Source: JAFGUB01 sp050305515 (GTDB lineage Bacteria; Campylobacterota; Campylobacteria; Campylobacterales; Sulfurimonadaceae). From it: 64,000 nt of DNA. Below the pieces are notes generated by a model. The model was not told the origin of the DNA. It saw only the letters and a list, made by a program, of their open reading frames with translations, and did no database searches. The stretch is taken from positions 1 to 64,000 of the forward strand of contig JBNLFL010000014.1 of assembly GCA_050305515.1 (NCBI GenBank). The letters are read 5' to 3'. Below, one piece after another: positions 42,748-51,069 of the stretch. A program made the position numbers and the translations under genes. The first letter of the stretch is position 1. The number at the start of each line of letters is the position of its first letter.

Positions 42748-43873
42748 TTTTGCGATCATCGGCGCCGGTATCAACGGCAGTGCTCTCGCCTGGTTTCTGA
42801 CACGCCAGGGCTACAGCGTCGCGCTTTTCGACCGTGAAGGCATTGCTGCCGGAGGCAGCGGTGCGGCGGGCGCATTTATCTCCCCGAAATTCTCCAAATC
42901 CGGTCCACTCAAAGAGATCAGCGACGCCGCTTTTGATTTCTCACTCGATTTTTACGAACGCCATTTTCCGGAGTATCTACGCGAAGCGCCCCTGCTGCAT
43001 CTGGCCAAACATGACGACGATGCGGCGCGTATTGAAGCATTCAAACGCGATACGCCTTTACATGTAAGCGAACCCTCAGAAGCGCTGCGCGCCACATTGC
43101 AGAGCGAAGCCCGAAGTGCGGCGGGGCTCTATCTGCAGCGCAGCGGTCTGGTTGATGCGCAAGGTGTGTGCAGGGCACTTTGCAAAGATGCGCATTTTTT
43201 TTGCGAAGCGGTTGATTCACCGGAGTATCGTGAAGGGCTCTGGCAGGTTAACGCCCATCAGGCCCGGCATATTATTTTTGCCATAGGCGCGTACACGCCG
43301 CTGCTTAAGCTGTCATACCTGAAACTTCGCGGCGTGTGGGGCCATCGCATCGATATTACAACGACGACGCAACTGCCGCACCATCTGCATCATTACCTCT
43401 CCGTTGCCGCAACGCAAGATGGAAAGACGGCCATCGGGGCGACCCATAACGTCCATTACCATCCGGAAACCGCGACCGAAGCGTATGATCTTGAAGCCGG
43501 CCGTGCCGAGCTGCTTGAGAAAGCCGGTCACACCATAGCACTGGAAAATGTCGAGATTACCGCTGATTATACGGGATTGCGCTCGGGTTCTAACGACTAC
43601 CTTCCCATTATCGGTTCGCTGGTTGATGCCGATGCGACGTTGCAGGCACTTCCCGATCTGCTTCATGGGGCACAATATGGGCGCGAAGCATTCCGTTATT
43701 ATCCCAATTGCAGCATGATCAACGGTACGGGAGGCTACGGATTTGTGCTGGCACCCTATCTGGCGTACCAGCTTGCACAACATTTGCACAGCGGCATGTC
43801 GATTGATAGCCGTCTGATGAGCGTTCGTTTTTTCGAACGCTGGGTTAAGCGCGGCCATTCAGGCAAAGCATAA
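42740..43873 (+). CDS. FAD-dependent oxidoreductase, MnmC C-domain-like
   Basis: This 377-aa DAAO-type flavoprotein begins MFDFAIIGAGINGSALAW, a GxGxxG FAD motif, then AGGSGAAGAFISPKFSKSGPL. It ends with the substrate/FAD segment DYTGLRSGSNDYLPIIG and NGTGGYGFVLAPYLAYQLA, which closely resembles the oxidase half of MnmC (tRNA wobble-uridine cmnm5U to nm5U). No methyltransferase half is fused. The GTG start at 42740 lies inside glyS. Other DAAO-family amine oxidases cannot be excluded. TTACATGTAA at 43058. Confidence 0.78.
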   Translation: MFDFAIIGAGINGSALAWFLTRQGYSVALFDREGIAAGGSGAAGAFISPKFSKSGPLKEISDAAFDFSLDFYERHFPEYLREAPLLHLAKHDDDAARIEAFKRDTPLHVSEPSEALRATLQSEARSAAGLYLQRSGLVDAQGVCRALCKDAHFFCEAVDSPEYREGLWQVNAHQARHIIFAIGAYTPLLKLSYLKLRGVWGHRIDITTTTQLPHHLHHYLSVAATQDGKTAIGATHNVHYHPETATEAYDLEAGRAELLEKAGHTIALENVEITADYTGLRSGSNDYLPIIGSLVDADATLQALPDLLHGAQYGREAFRYYPNCSMINGTGGYGFVLAPYLAYQLAQHLHSGMSIDSRLMSVRFFERWVKRGHSGKA

Positions 43874-43917
43874 GTTAAATTGCTAAAATCCGCAGTATAA
43901 ACATGCAAGGAAGTGAG

Positions 43918-44865
43918 ATGAAAGAGGCGATCGTTCTGCTCAATATGGGCGGCCCAAACAATCTTGAAGAGGTCGAAGTCTTTTTGAGCAATATGTTCAA
44001 CGACCCCAATATCATCACAGTGAAATTCGGTCTGTTTCGCCGATTCATTGCAACGATGATTACCTTTTTCAGAACCGAAAAGTCTCAGGAAATCTACCGT
44101 GAGCTTGGCGGAAAGTCCCCTCTTGTCGGTCATACGCAGCGGCTGGTTGATGCGCTTTCACAAGCGCTTCCCGATGTCATCGTCGATTTTGCCATGCGCT
44201 ACACGCCGCCGTTTGCTTCGGGTGTCGTGACGCGCCTTAAGGAAGCCGGAGTGGAACGTATCTACCTGATTCCGCTCTATCCGCAGTATTCCACAACGAC
44301 CACCAAATCGTCGCTCGAAGATTTTGAAGCCGAGATGCACACGCAGGGGCTGGATGCGACTGTGATCGAGATCAAACACTTTTTTGAAAACCGTACCTAC
44401 AATCAGGGGATGATCGAGCGGATCAAAGAGGCGATGGCAGGGGAAGCCTACGCCGAGTATGACCTGATCTTCTCGGCACACGGACTGCCGCAGAAAATCG
44501 TTGACAAAGGCGACCCTTACCAGCGTCATGTCGAACGTCATGTCGAACTACTTAAAGCCATGCTGACGGAAGAGGGGCTGGATTTTCATGCCATTCACAC
44601 GGCCTACCAGTCGAAAGTCGGCCCCATGAAGTGGCTGGAGCCTTCGCTTGAGACGATGCTGCATACCATTAGCAACCGCAAGGTGCTCATCTATCCCATC
44701 GCGTTTACCATAGATAATTCCGAAACCGATTTTGAACTTGAAATTGAATACCGCGAAGTCGCTGAGGCGTTAGGCTACAAAGCGTATAAAGTCAGCCGCT
44801 GCATGAACGATCACCCGTTACATGTAAAAGCGCTCAAAGAGCTTTACGAGAAGATGCGGCCGTGA
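43918..44865 (+). CDS. hemH: Ferrochelatase
   Basis: HemH inserts Fe2+ into protoporphyrin IX, the last step of heme synthesis. The 315-aa protein has VLLNMGGPNN, MRYTPPFA, LYPQYSTTTTKSS and the metal-site histidine in FSAHGLPQKIVDKGDPY. AAGGAAGTGAG directly before ATG 43918 fixes the start; an upstream ATG at 43903 adds five residues. Heme supply fits the many hemoproteins predicted here. TTACATGTAA at 44818 lies near the C terminus. Its stop overlaps the next gene (GTGA). Confidence 0.95.
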   Translation: MKEAIVLLNMGGPNNLEEVEVFLSNMFNDPNIITVKFGLFRRFIATMITFFRTEKSQEIYRELGGKSPLVGHTQRLVDALSQALPDVIVDFAMRYTPPFASGVVTRLKEAGVERIYLIPLYPQYSTTTTKSSLEDFEAEMHTQGLDATVIEIKHFFENRTYNQGMIERIKEAMAGEAYAEYDLIFSAHGLPQKIVDKGDPYQRHVERHVELLKAMLTEEGLDFHAIHTAYQSKVGPMKWLEPSLETMLHTISNRKVLIYPIAFTIDNSETDFELEIEYREVAEALGYKAYKVSRCMNDHPLHVKALKELYEKMRP

Positions 44866-45491
44866 AACTCGTCGTCTTTGACATGGACGGTACACTGATC
44901 GACTCGCAGTATGACATCACCGTCTCCATCAATCATGTCAGGGCACTCCAGTATGGCCTGCAGCCGCTGAGTTCGCACTTTGTTGTCGAAGCCATCAACC
45001 GTGACCAGCGCAATCTTGCTAAGCTCTTTTATGAAACGGATACCTATGAGAGTGCGGCAAAGCAGCTTTTTGAATTGCATTATCATGAACAGTGCGTACA
45101 GAATCCGAGGCTTTACGATGGCATCGAGACGCTGCTGGCGCATTTGAAATCAGCAGGTTTCGTGATGTCGGTTGCTACCAATGCTCCAAGCCCTTTTGCA
45201 AGGCGTATGCTCGAACATCTAGGCGTTCATACGTACTTTGACAGGATTGTCGGTGCCGATCTTGTTGTGAACCCGAAACCGCATCCGGAGATGCTGCAGC
45301 TGATTTTCGAGCATTACGGATTTGATCCTTTGCGTCATAAAGGATGGATGGTCGGCGACAACTCGAAAGATATGGCAGCGGCCAGAAATGCGGGAATTTC
45401 AAATGTTTTTGCAACGTGGGGATTTGCTTCTGAAGGGGAGGGCGATCACGTCTGTGACCACCCTTTGGAACTGTTAAAGGTTCTTAGTTAG
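44862..45491 (+). CDS. HAD-superfamily phosphatase, phosphoglycolate phosphatase-like
   Basis: This 209-aa HAD hydrolase has motif I VFDMDGTLIDS with the nucleophile Asp at residue 5, a helical cap, motif II VATNAP, and motifs III/IV KPHPEML and MVGDNSKDMAAARNAG. It resembles Gph phosphoglycolate phosphatases but also PpaX and other generic HAD enzymes. The GTG start at 44862 overlaps hemH as GTGA. Its last eight bases overlap the 3' end of the convergent small gene. Confidence 0.85.
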   Translation: MKLVVFDMDGTLIDSQYDITVSINHVRALQYGLQPLSSHFVVEAINRDQRNLAKLFYETDTYESAAKQLFELHYHEQCVQNPRLYDGIETLLAHLKSAGFVMSVATNAPSPFARRMLEHLGVHTYFDRIVGADLVVNPKPHPEMLQLIFEHYGFDPLRHKGWMVGDNSKDMAAARNAGISNVFATWGFASEGEGDHVCDHPLELLKVLS

Positions 45492-45684
45492 CTTTCTTGC
45501 GTCCGCGTGCAGGGAAGACGTCGCGATTCGCTTCTTTGATCGCCATAATCTCTTCTTTGATGGCAGCTTTTTTCTCTTTCAGTGCCGCAATCTGATCGTC
45601 GATTTTATTCATATCGAGCTCTTTTTTATTAATCTGAAATGTCAGAAACTCTTTCTTGGTAACTTCGTATTTTTCCTGTGCCAT
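45484..45684 (-). CDS. Small coiled-coil protein, unknown function
   Basis: This 66-aa protein is highly charged, Lys/Glu-rich, and predicted as a coiled coil (QIAALKEKKAAIKEEIMAI) with a basic tail (RGRKKAN). It has the size and charge of small DNA- or RNA-associated proteins, but no family is recognised. GAAAGG with good spacing supports ATG 45684 over an upstream frame start at 45699. Confidence 0.65.
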   Translation of the reverse strand: MAQEKYEVTKKEFLTFQINKKELDMNKIDDQIAALKEKKAAIKEEIMAIKEANRDVFPARGRKKAN

Positions 45685-45768
45685 GTAAAAACCTTTCAAA
45701 ACGGGTAAAATTGTCGTATTATAACAATAAGAATAATTGAAAGCAAGACCTAAATGGAGGTGGTGTGA

Positions 45769-47019
45769 ATGTTTGATATGGATTTAATCATAACTTTTAT
45801 TTTTATGGGGCTTATTTTCCTGCGGCAGATTGCCATTTTCAAACAGCCCGGCAAAATAAATTATGCACCGATGTTACTTGGAATCGGCGCAATAGGCGCG
45901 ATGACGCATTTGCTGCTGCATCCGGATGATACGGATTTTTTATTGCTTTTTCGGGAAGCATTATTACCGCTTTTTTTCGGTTTGCTCCTTTATATAATTA
46001 TGAATATTTTGCATCAAACGCAGGTGGGTTTTGAAAATCAGCAGCGCGTTGAATTTTTAAATCGTTTTGCCGCAGAAGTTGAACACATAAAAAAGAATAT
46101 CGAAGCTTCAGACACCCGGCTTAAATCGCTTAATCTGACCGAACAGGAAATACAGCGGACCATCGAAAAATTTTCAAATATCGATTTTACGTCACTCAAA
46201 AACATTGAAGCGAATCAGCACGCTTTTTTTGCCAAATTCGAGACGCTGTTTGAACAGCAGCACAAGGTGCTTCAGACTTTTGAGGATTTTACCAACGAGA
46301 AGATGCCTGATATCGATACCGTCATTCACCGTCATATCGATATTTTGCGCATTGCCGAACAGGACCATTACAAACATCTGCAAAAAGCACTCACAACGTT
46401 GATTGAAAGCGACAAATCGCTGCATGAACTGATAGGCAACATTAAAAGTGACACTCCGACTCCGGTCATTTCAGATGCCAAACTGAAAGAAGTCGTCCTG
46501 AAAGTCGACAATCTGCTTCAGCAGGTCGTTAATGATTTCGAAAGGCAGATGATCTCCCTGCGTGCCCAGAGCGAGGGTATGGCCACGGCCATGGCGGAGA
46601 GCGACAGCCTTATCGGTTCCATTCGGAATCAGGAAGAGACAATGATGGCGCAGCTGCTTGTGGCCACGCAGCGTATGGCGGAACTTCAAAAGTCCGGCAG
46701 TGAGGTTCATAATTTGTATGCACCGCTTTCGGAACTGACGCAACAGGTGTTACAGGTAAAAGAGGATTATCTCAAGGCCAAAGCGCGGCTGGAGCTTTTG
46801 ACGGAGAGTCTGCAAAGCATTGAAGAGTTCCAGTTTGAAAAGATGCGCGAGCATATCGAAAACCTGAGTGAAACCCTGAGCGAGAAAATCGATCAGTCAC
46901 TCGACAAACTGCACGATCATTACAACATCGCCCAGAAAGACATTACCAAAACGGTACAGGAACTCTCAACCCGCGCGAAACTCTCGCGCAGCTACCATAA
47001 CGAGGATCACTCCTCGTAA
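45769..47019 (+). CDS. Membrane-anchored coiled-coil protein, unknown function
   Basis: The 416 residues start with three hydrophobic segments (~5-22, ~34-50, ~62-82) and continue as ~330 residues of cytoplasmic coiled coil dense in Glu, Lys and Gln. The layout resembles RmuC-like or chemoreceptor-like signalling rods but has no HAMP or MCP motif. GGAGG at 45754-45758 is the ribosome site. The stop overlaps the 3' end of the convergent protease gene by 13 bases. Function is unknown. Confidence 0.7.
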   Translation: MFDMDLIITFIFMGLIFLRQIAIFKQPGKINYAPMLLGIGAIGAMTHLLLHPDDTDFLLLFREALLPLFFGLLLYIIMNILHQTQVGFENQQRVEFLNRFAAEVEHIKKNIEASDTRLKSLNLTEQEIQRTIEKFSNIDFTSLKNIEANQHAFFAKFETLFEQQHKVLQTFEDFTNEKMPDIDTVIHRHIDILRIAEQDHYKHLQKALTTLIESDKSLHELIGNIKSDTPTPVISDAKLKEVVLKVDNLLQQVVNDFERQMISLRAQSEGMATAMAESDSLIGSIRNQEETMMAQLLVATQRMAELQKSGSEVHNLYAPLSELTQQVLQVKEDYLKAKARLELLTESLQSIEEFQFEKMREHIENLSETLSEKIDQSLDKLHDHYNIAQKDITKTVQELSTRAKLSRSYHNEDHSS

Positions 47020-48410
47020 GTGCCGTTGTATGCTCCGAGGTACTGGATTGTGAGTGTCCTGAGCGTTTCGTAATCACCTGAATCCACAGCATCGATTTCA
47101 TCAAGTATTGTTTCGAGTGACGGTGTGCTGCCCGAACTGCTTGAACTGCTTGAACTGCTTGAACTGCTGCCCAGATCTCCCGTATGACCTTCGATCCAGT
47201 CGATATAGTTGTTGACACGGGTATAGACACCCGGGAAGCCGGGAGCACCGCACCACTGGCTTGACGTGCCGCCGAAGCTGACAATACCGCTAAGGTAATT
47301 GGTTCCGTTTTTAGTAACGATCAGCGGACCGCCGCTGTCACCCTGGCAGCTGTCCTTAAGACCACTCATATAGCCCGCGCAGAACATATTGCCTGTCAGC
47401 AGCGTTCCATCGGAAGCATAGGAGTTTTTGCAGGTGTTGAAGTTAATGACCGGCAATCCCACTTCGTAGAGGTCATCGGGGTAATCCTGTCCAACAGTCA
47501 GGAGATTGCCCCATCCGGCAACCTCTGTCATGGTGCCGTCCGAAGGGAGCACCGGATTGAGGGGAACCGGTGTAACGGTTGTTATGGAATGCGAAAGATG
47601 CAGCAGTGCAATATCATTGTCGATGGTAGTGTCATCATAGTTCGGATGTCTGAAAATTTCTGAAACATTGACACGATTTCCCCCTTCAGCGAGAGAATAG
47701 CTGCCATAATAGACTGTAGGCAGGAACGTGATGATATTTCCCCGGCTGTTTGTGACGCAGTGACCGGCAGTCAATACCCAGTCGGGTGCAATGAGTGACC
47801 CCCCGCAATACTCTCCGTATGTGTCCTCAAGTGCAACGATAAAATGCCATGTGCTGTCGCCGGAACTGACGATATTTCCGTTAATGATACGCAGATGGGC
47901 TGCACCGGAGGCTTGCTGCATGGCGGAGAGTTCGAGGGCTGCTTTGGCATTTTCTCTGGCAATTTCGAAGTCCTTGTTTCCTGTAGCGACAACATCAAAG
48001 TCAAAAGTATTGTTGTAAGCATAGGCATGCGGATAGCGTTCTGCCATGGCTGAAGCGCCGAGGATACCAAGCAGGGAGGTAAAAGGGGTGATGTTGGTAT
48101 AGGATGCGGGGGCATGCATCAGCGGTGCATAGGGTTCGCCGTTATTGGCAATGCCGTTAACCGTGACGATATCATTGACACCGTTTTGTACGCTAATACT
48201 CTCCTGCGGCGTCGTGCTGAACTGGTACCATCCGGCACCTTTTTTGGTAGCTTCGGAGGCCGTTGCCTCACCGGCGGTGACTGTTGCTCCAACGACGTAG
48301 CCGTCACTGACCCGAACGGAAGGTGCTGTGCCTCCTGAACCGCCGCCGGAACCGCATCCGGCGATCCATACGGCGGCAGCGAGACTGACAGACAATAATG
48401 ACTTATGCAT
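47007..48410 (-). CDS. Trypsin-like S1 serine protease lipoprotein
   Basis: This 467-aa lipoprotein (lipobox IAGC, Cys19) is a classic S1 protease made as a zymogen. A ~155-residue propeptide-like region ends at R174, then I175-ING begins the mature chain. The triad is His217 (TAGHC), Asp266 (NDIALL) and Ser359 (GDSGGP), and Asp353, six residues before the serine, predicts trypsin-like cleavage after Lys/Arg. A poly-Ser linker follows (415-426), then a short C-terminal domain. AAAGGA precedes ATG 48410. Bacterial trypsins are uncommon; a Kunitz inhibitor gene lies 8 kb away. Confidence 0.92.
   Translation of the reverse strand: MHKSLLSVSLAAAVWIAGCGSGGGSGGTAPSVRVSDGYVVGATVTAGEATASEATKKGAGWYQFSTTPQESISVQNGVNDIVTVNGIANNGEPYAPLMHAPASYTNITPFTSLLGILGASAMAERYPHAYAYNNTFDFDVVATGNKDFEIARENAKAALELSAMQQASGAAHLRIINGNIVSSGDSTWHFIVALEDTYGEYCGGSLIAPDWVLTAGHCVTNSRGNIITFLPTVYYGSYSLAEGGNRVNVSEIFRHPNYDDTTIDNDIALLHLSHSITTVTPVPLNPVLPSDGTMTEVAGWGNLLTVGQDYPDDLYEVGLPVINFNTCKNSYASDGTLLTGNMFCAGYMSGLKDSCQGDSGGPLIVTKNGTNYLSGIVSFGGTSSQWCGAPGFPGVYTRVNNYIDWIEGHTGDLGSSSSSSSSSSSSGSTPSLETILDEIDAVDSGDYETLRTLTIQYLGAYNGTYEE
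47134..47169 (-). repeat. 9-bp tandem repeat encoding a poly-Ser linker
   Basis: Four tandem copies of gaactgctt (the last one base different) encode Ser-Ser-Ser units. Unit number changes would alter linker length by three residues without a frameshift. Confidence 0.85.
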
Positions 48411-48451
48411 GGGAATCCTTTGTAGTAGCATATCCAACGGTGTTAAATGTA

Positions 48452-48844
48452 TTACATGTAAAACGCCATAATCAAAAACGGCGGGTAGACCAGAAGCCCT
48501 ACAAAAGGCATCCACCAGGATAGCGGTGTCAGAAGCATCATGGTCATCTCCTGAGAAAGACGGCGTTTTTCAAAAACCTGCTGAATCAGAAGGACTTTGG
48601 CGGCGATATCGACGGTTTTGATAAAGAGCATGGCTCCGAGTGCCGCAGAGGGTTCAAAAGAAAGCATCAGATAGATGATGAAATAGTAAGTCGGATGCAT
48701 GATGAAAAAGAGCAGTACGCTCTTTTTGTAGTAGCGGTGCATCCGCAGCAGCATTCCCATCATGGAGTCGGCACGCTGCCAGGAGACTTCGTAAAGTTCG
48801 AAGATCATGTAGATAAGAATCAGATAGAGATAATCATCAATCAT
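48452..48844 (-). CDS. Small multi-pass membrane protein
   Basis: This 130-aa protein has about four hydrophobic segments and no recognised family; it starts MIDDYLYLILIYMIF. The gene ends exactly in a TTACATGTAA motif (48452-48461), which here encodes the last codons Tyr-Met and the stop. Its ATG overlaps the stop of the upstream HD-GYP regulator gene, so it may act with that regulator. Confidence 0.65.
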   Translation of the reverse strand: MIDDYLYLILIYMIFELYEVSWQRADSMMGMLLRMHRYYKKSVLLFFIMHPTYYFIIYLMLSFEPSAALGAMLFIKTVDIAAKVLLIQQVFEKRRLSQEMTMMLLTPLSWWMPFVGLLVYPPFLIMAFYM

Positions 48845-50208
48845 GAGGCATTTCCGATTTCATAGCGATGCAGGATCGCCGTAAATTTGTCAAGATGTTT
48901 CAAGAAGAGGCGCACCAGCTTCGGATCGAACGCCTTAGCGAACTCTTTCTCGAGATAGGCAATGATGTCCTGCATCGTCCATGGATCTTTGTAAACCCGT
49001 CGGTTTGCCAGTGCATCAAACGTATCGACCAGTGCTACAACCCGTGCATGCAAAGGAATGTCACTGCCATGCAGGCCGATGGGATACCCTTTGCCGTCGT
49101 AGCGTTCATGATGGAGGTAGGCGATTTCAACGGCGATGTTCCCCAGCTTAAGATCCGATTTAAAAGCCTCTTCCAGAATCTGTTTTCCGTAAGTGGTATG
49201 TGTTTTGATAATGTCGAACTCTTCAGGTGTCAACGCCGCGGGTTTGCATAAGATGGAATCGGGAATGGCGATTTTCCCGATATCGTGCAGGGCAGCCATT
49301 TTTCCGATCATCTGCGCCTCCTCATCATAGGCACCGCTTAGTTTCATCATCAGCGCGGTATATTCGCTGATGCGCTGGATATGTGCACCCGTTTCCGCAC
49401 TTTTGAATTCGGTGACTTCGCAGAGAATATGGATGATGTCATGCTCAAAAAGGGTTCTGACCTGATTGAAGATTTCGAGTTCGTCAATGTTCTGGTAAAT
49501 CCGCGCATAAAATTCGTCGCGGGAAAAGGGCTTGGTAATGTAGTCGTTTGCCCCCTCTTTGAGGAATCTGCTGGTATTGTAAGATTTGGTCTCGCTTGAG
49601 AGCACGATGATGGCCATATCTTTTTTCGAGTGTTTGCGCCGAATACGGCGTGTCAGTTCCAGTCCGTCCATAATCGGCATGTGGTAGTCGGTCAGAACCA
49701 GTTCAATATCGGGGTGCGCTTCAATGATGCGCAATGCCGCTTCGCCGTGAGCCGCCTCAAAAATATGAAATTGGTGCATTTCGAGATTGTTTTTGAGATA
49801 GTATCGGTACGTGAGCGAGTCCTCGACGATCAAAATTTTTTTACGGCGGTTGGCCTGAAGCTGGAGCAGCTTTTCAACAACATAGACGATATTGTCGAAA
49901 CGTTCCTTAAGCACGTAATCAATGATATTCGAGCTCTCAAAAGCATCGCGGAGCTCTTCATTGATATCGGCGGTAAAGATGATGGGAGCGATGCCGTAGC
50001 GGTTGACCAGAGGCACGATCTGTCCGTCGTTGGCATCGGGCAGATGCAAGTTGGTCACGGCGAAGTCATAGGTGTGCTGCTCCAGCAGGGTAACAGCTTC
50101 CTGATAAGAGTGGGCAAACTCAAAGGCAAAAGACGTGTATTTCTCCATTATATCTCTGAGAATACGACAAAGCATCTGACTGTCTTCGACGATTAAGACC
50201 CGCGTCAT
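48841..50208 (-). CDS. Two-receiver HD-GYP response regulator
   Basis: This 455-aa RpfG-like protein should hydrolyse c-di-GMP. Receiver 1 (1-~120) lacks the phospho-Asp: VTNLHLP has Asn instead. Receiver 2 (~125-240) is intact with VEDS and LTDYHMPIMDG. The HD-GYP domain (~255-455) has HDIGKIAIPD and HHERYDGKGYPIGL, so all catalytic residues are present. The degenerate receiver may serve dimerisation or protein contact. The membrane protein gene overlaps its stop. Confidence 0.9.
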   Translation of the reverse strand: MTRVLIVEDSQMLCRILRDIMEKYTSFAFEFAHSYQEAVTLLEQHTYDFAVTNLHLPDANDGQIVPLVNRYGIAPIIFTADINEELRDAFESSNIIDYVLKERFDNIVYVVEKLLQLQANRRKKILIVEDSLTYRYYLKNNLEMHQFHIFEAAHGEAALRIIEAHPDIELVLTDYHMPIMDGLELTRRIRRKHSKKDMAIIVLSSETKSYNTSRFLKEGANDYITKPFSRDEFYARIYQNIDELEIFNQVRTLFEHDIIHILCEVTEFKSAETGAHIQRISEYTALMMKLSGAYDEEAQMIGKMAALHDIGKIAIPDSILCKPAALTPEEFDIIKTHTTYGKQILEEAFKSDLKLGNIAVEIAYLHHERYDGKGYPIGLHGSDIPLHARVVALVDTFDALANRRVYKDPWTMQDIIAYLEKEFAKAFDPKLVRLFLKHLDKFTAILHRYEIGNAS

Positions 50209-50334
50209 CGACTACCCCTTGAAGCTTTTTTGCTACATTATGGCGCAAAAGTTCTTAAAACGTCTTCACGCATTGGCTATGTTATACTCGCACTCTTGTT
50301 TTTCCAAACACCACGCCAAGGATACCGCTTCTTC

Positions 50335-51069
50335 ATGACAGAAACTTTTATATTGCCTCAAAACGAGGGGGGCGAAACCCTGATAATGCTGCAAACCCGC
50401 TGGCAGGATGAAGCCCCCATGATTGAGTATCCCTGGCTGGTCTGGGGATTTGTCAAACTCAAGCATCCGCTTGAAAACGGTCTGTGGGGCGATTATGAGC
50501 GGGATATGCTGCTTCAGGCGGCGTCGCAGCTTGAAGAAGAGGCTGAAAAGCGTGATCTGGTTTATGTGGGTCTGCGGGTTCAGGAGGGGTGGTGCGAACT
50601 CTATTTCTACGGACCGCAGGCCAAAGGGTTCCAAAAACTTCTCGAAGCGGTATTTAAGGATACAGGCTATGCCTTTGAAACCGCTTCCAGCCGCGATCCC
50701 AAATGGGAGCATTACCGTTTTGAACTGACCCCCGATGCCCGTACACTGCAGATGCTGCATTCGCATGAGATCCTCGAAGCGCTCGAAGCCGAAGAGGATG
50801 ACCTTTCTTTTGAGCGCGAAGTTGAACATTATCTCTTTTTCCAGACCGAAGCACAGCGTGACCGTATGGTTGAATCGATGGAAGAGAAGGGCTTTACATG
50901 TAAGGAACGCACCTACAATTCCAAAGAAGAGTTTGCCTACGGCATGGTGCTTTGCAAAGTGATGGCACTGGACTCCGGAGCAATCCACGAGGATGTCGGC
51001 ATGCTTTTTGATCGTGCGAAAAAGGAGCACGGTGTTTATGAAGGGTGGAGTACAACTCTGGCCTCATGA
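50335..51069 (+). CDS. DUF695 plus RraB-like domain protein
   Basis: The ~244-aa protein has an N-terminal DUF695-type domain (~15-125: WPWLVWGF-like PWLVWGFVKLK and VYVGLRVQEGWCELYFY) and a C-terminal RraB-like domain (~150-244: ALEAEEDDLSFEREVEHYLFF and DSGAIHEDVGMLFDRAKKEHGVYEGW). RraB inhibits RNase E in gamma-proteobacteria, but Campylobacterota generally lack RNase E, so its partner here is unclear. ATG 50335 follows AAGGA with long spacing; an upstream frame start at 50230 is unlikely. TTACATGTAA at 50894. It overlaps the next gene as ATGA. Confidence 0.78.
   Translation: MTETFILPQNEGGETLIMLQTRWQDEAPMIEYPWLVWGFVKLKHPLENGLWGDYERDMLLQAASQLEEEAEKRDLVYVGLRVQEGWCELYFYGPQAKGFQKLLEAVFKDTGYAFETASSRDPKWEHYRFELTPDARTLQMLHSHEILEALEAEEDDLSFEREVEHYLFFQTEAQRDRMVESMEEKGFTCKERTYNSKEEFAYGMVLCKVMALDSGAIHEDVGMLFDRAKKEHGVYEGWSTTLAS

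Noticed and set aside
46749..46758. TTACAGGTAA in the coiled-coil protein gene
   Set aside because: One mismatch and not palindromic; one such hit is expected by chance in a window of this size.
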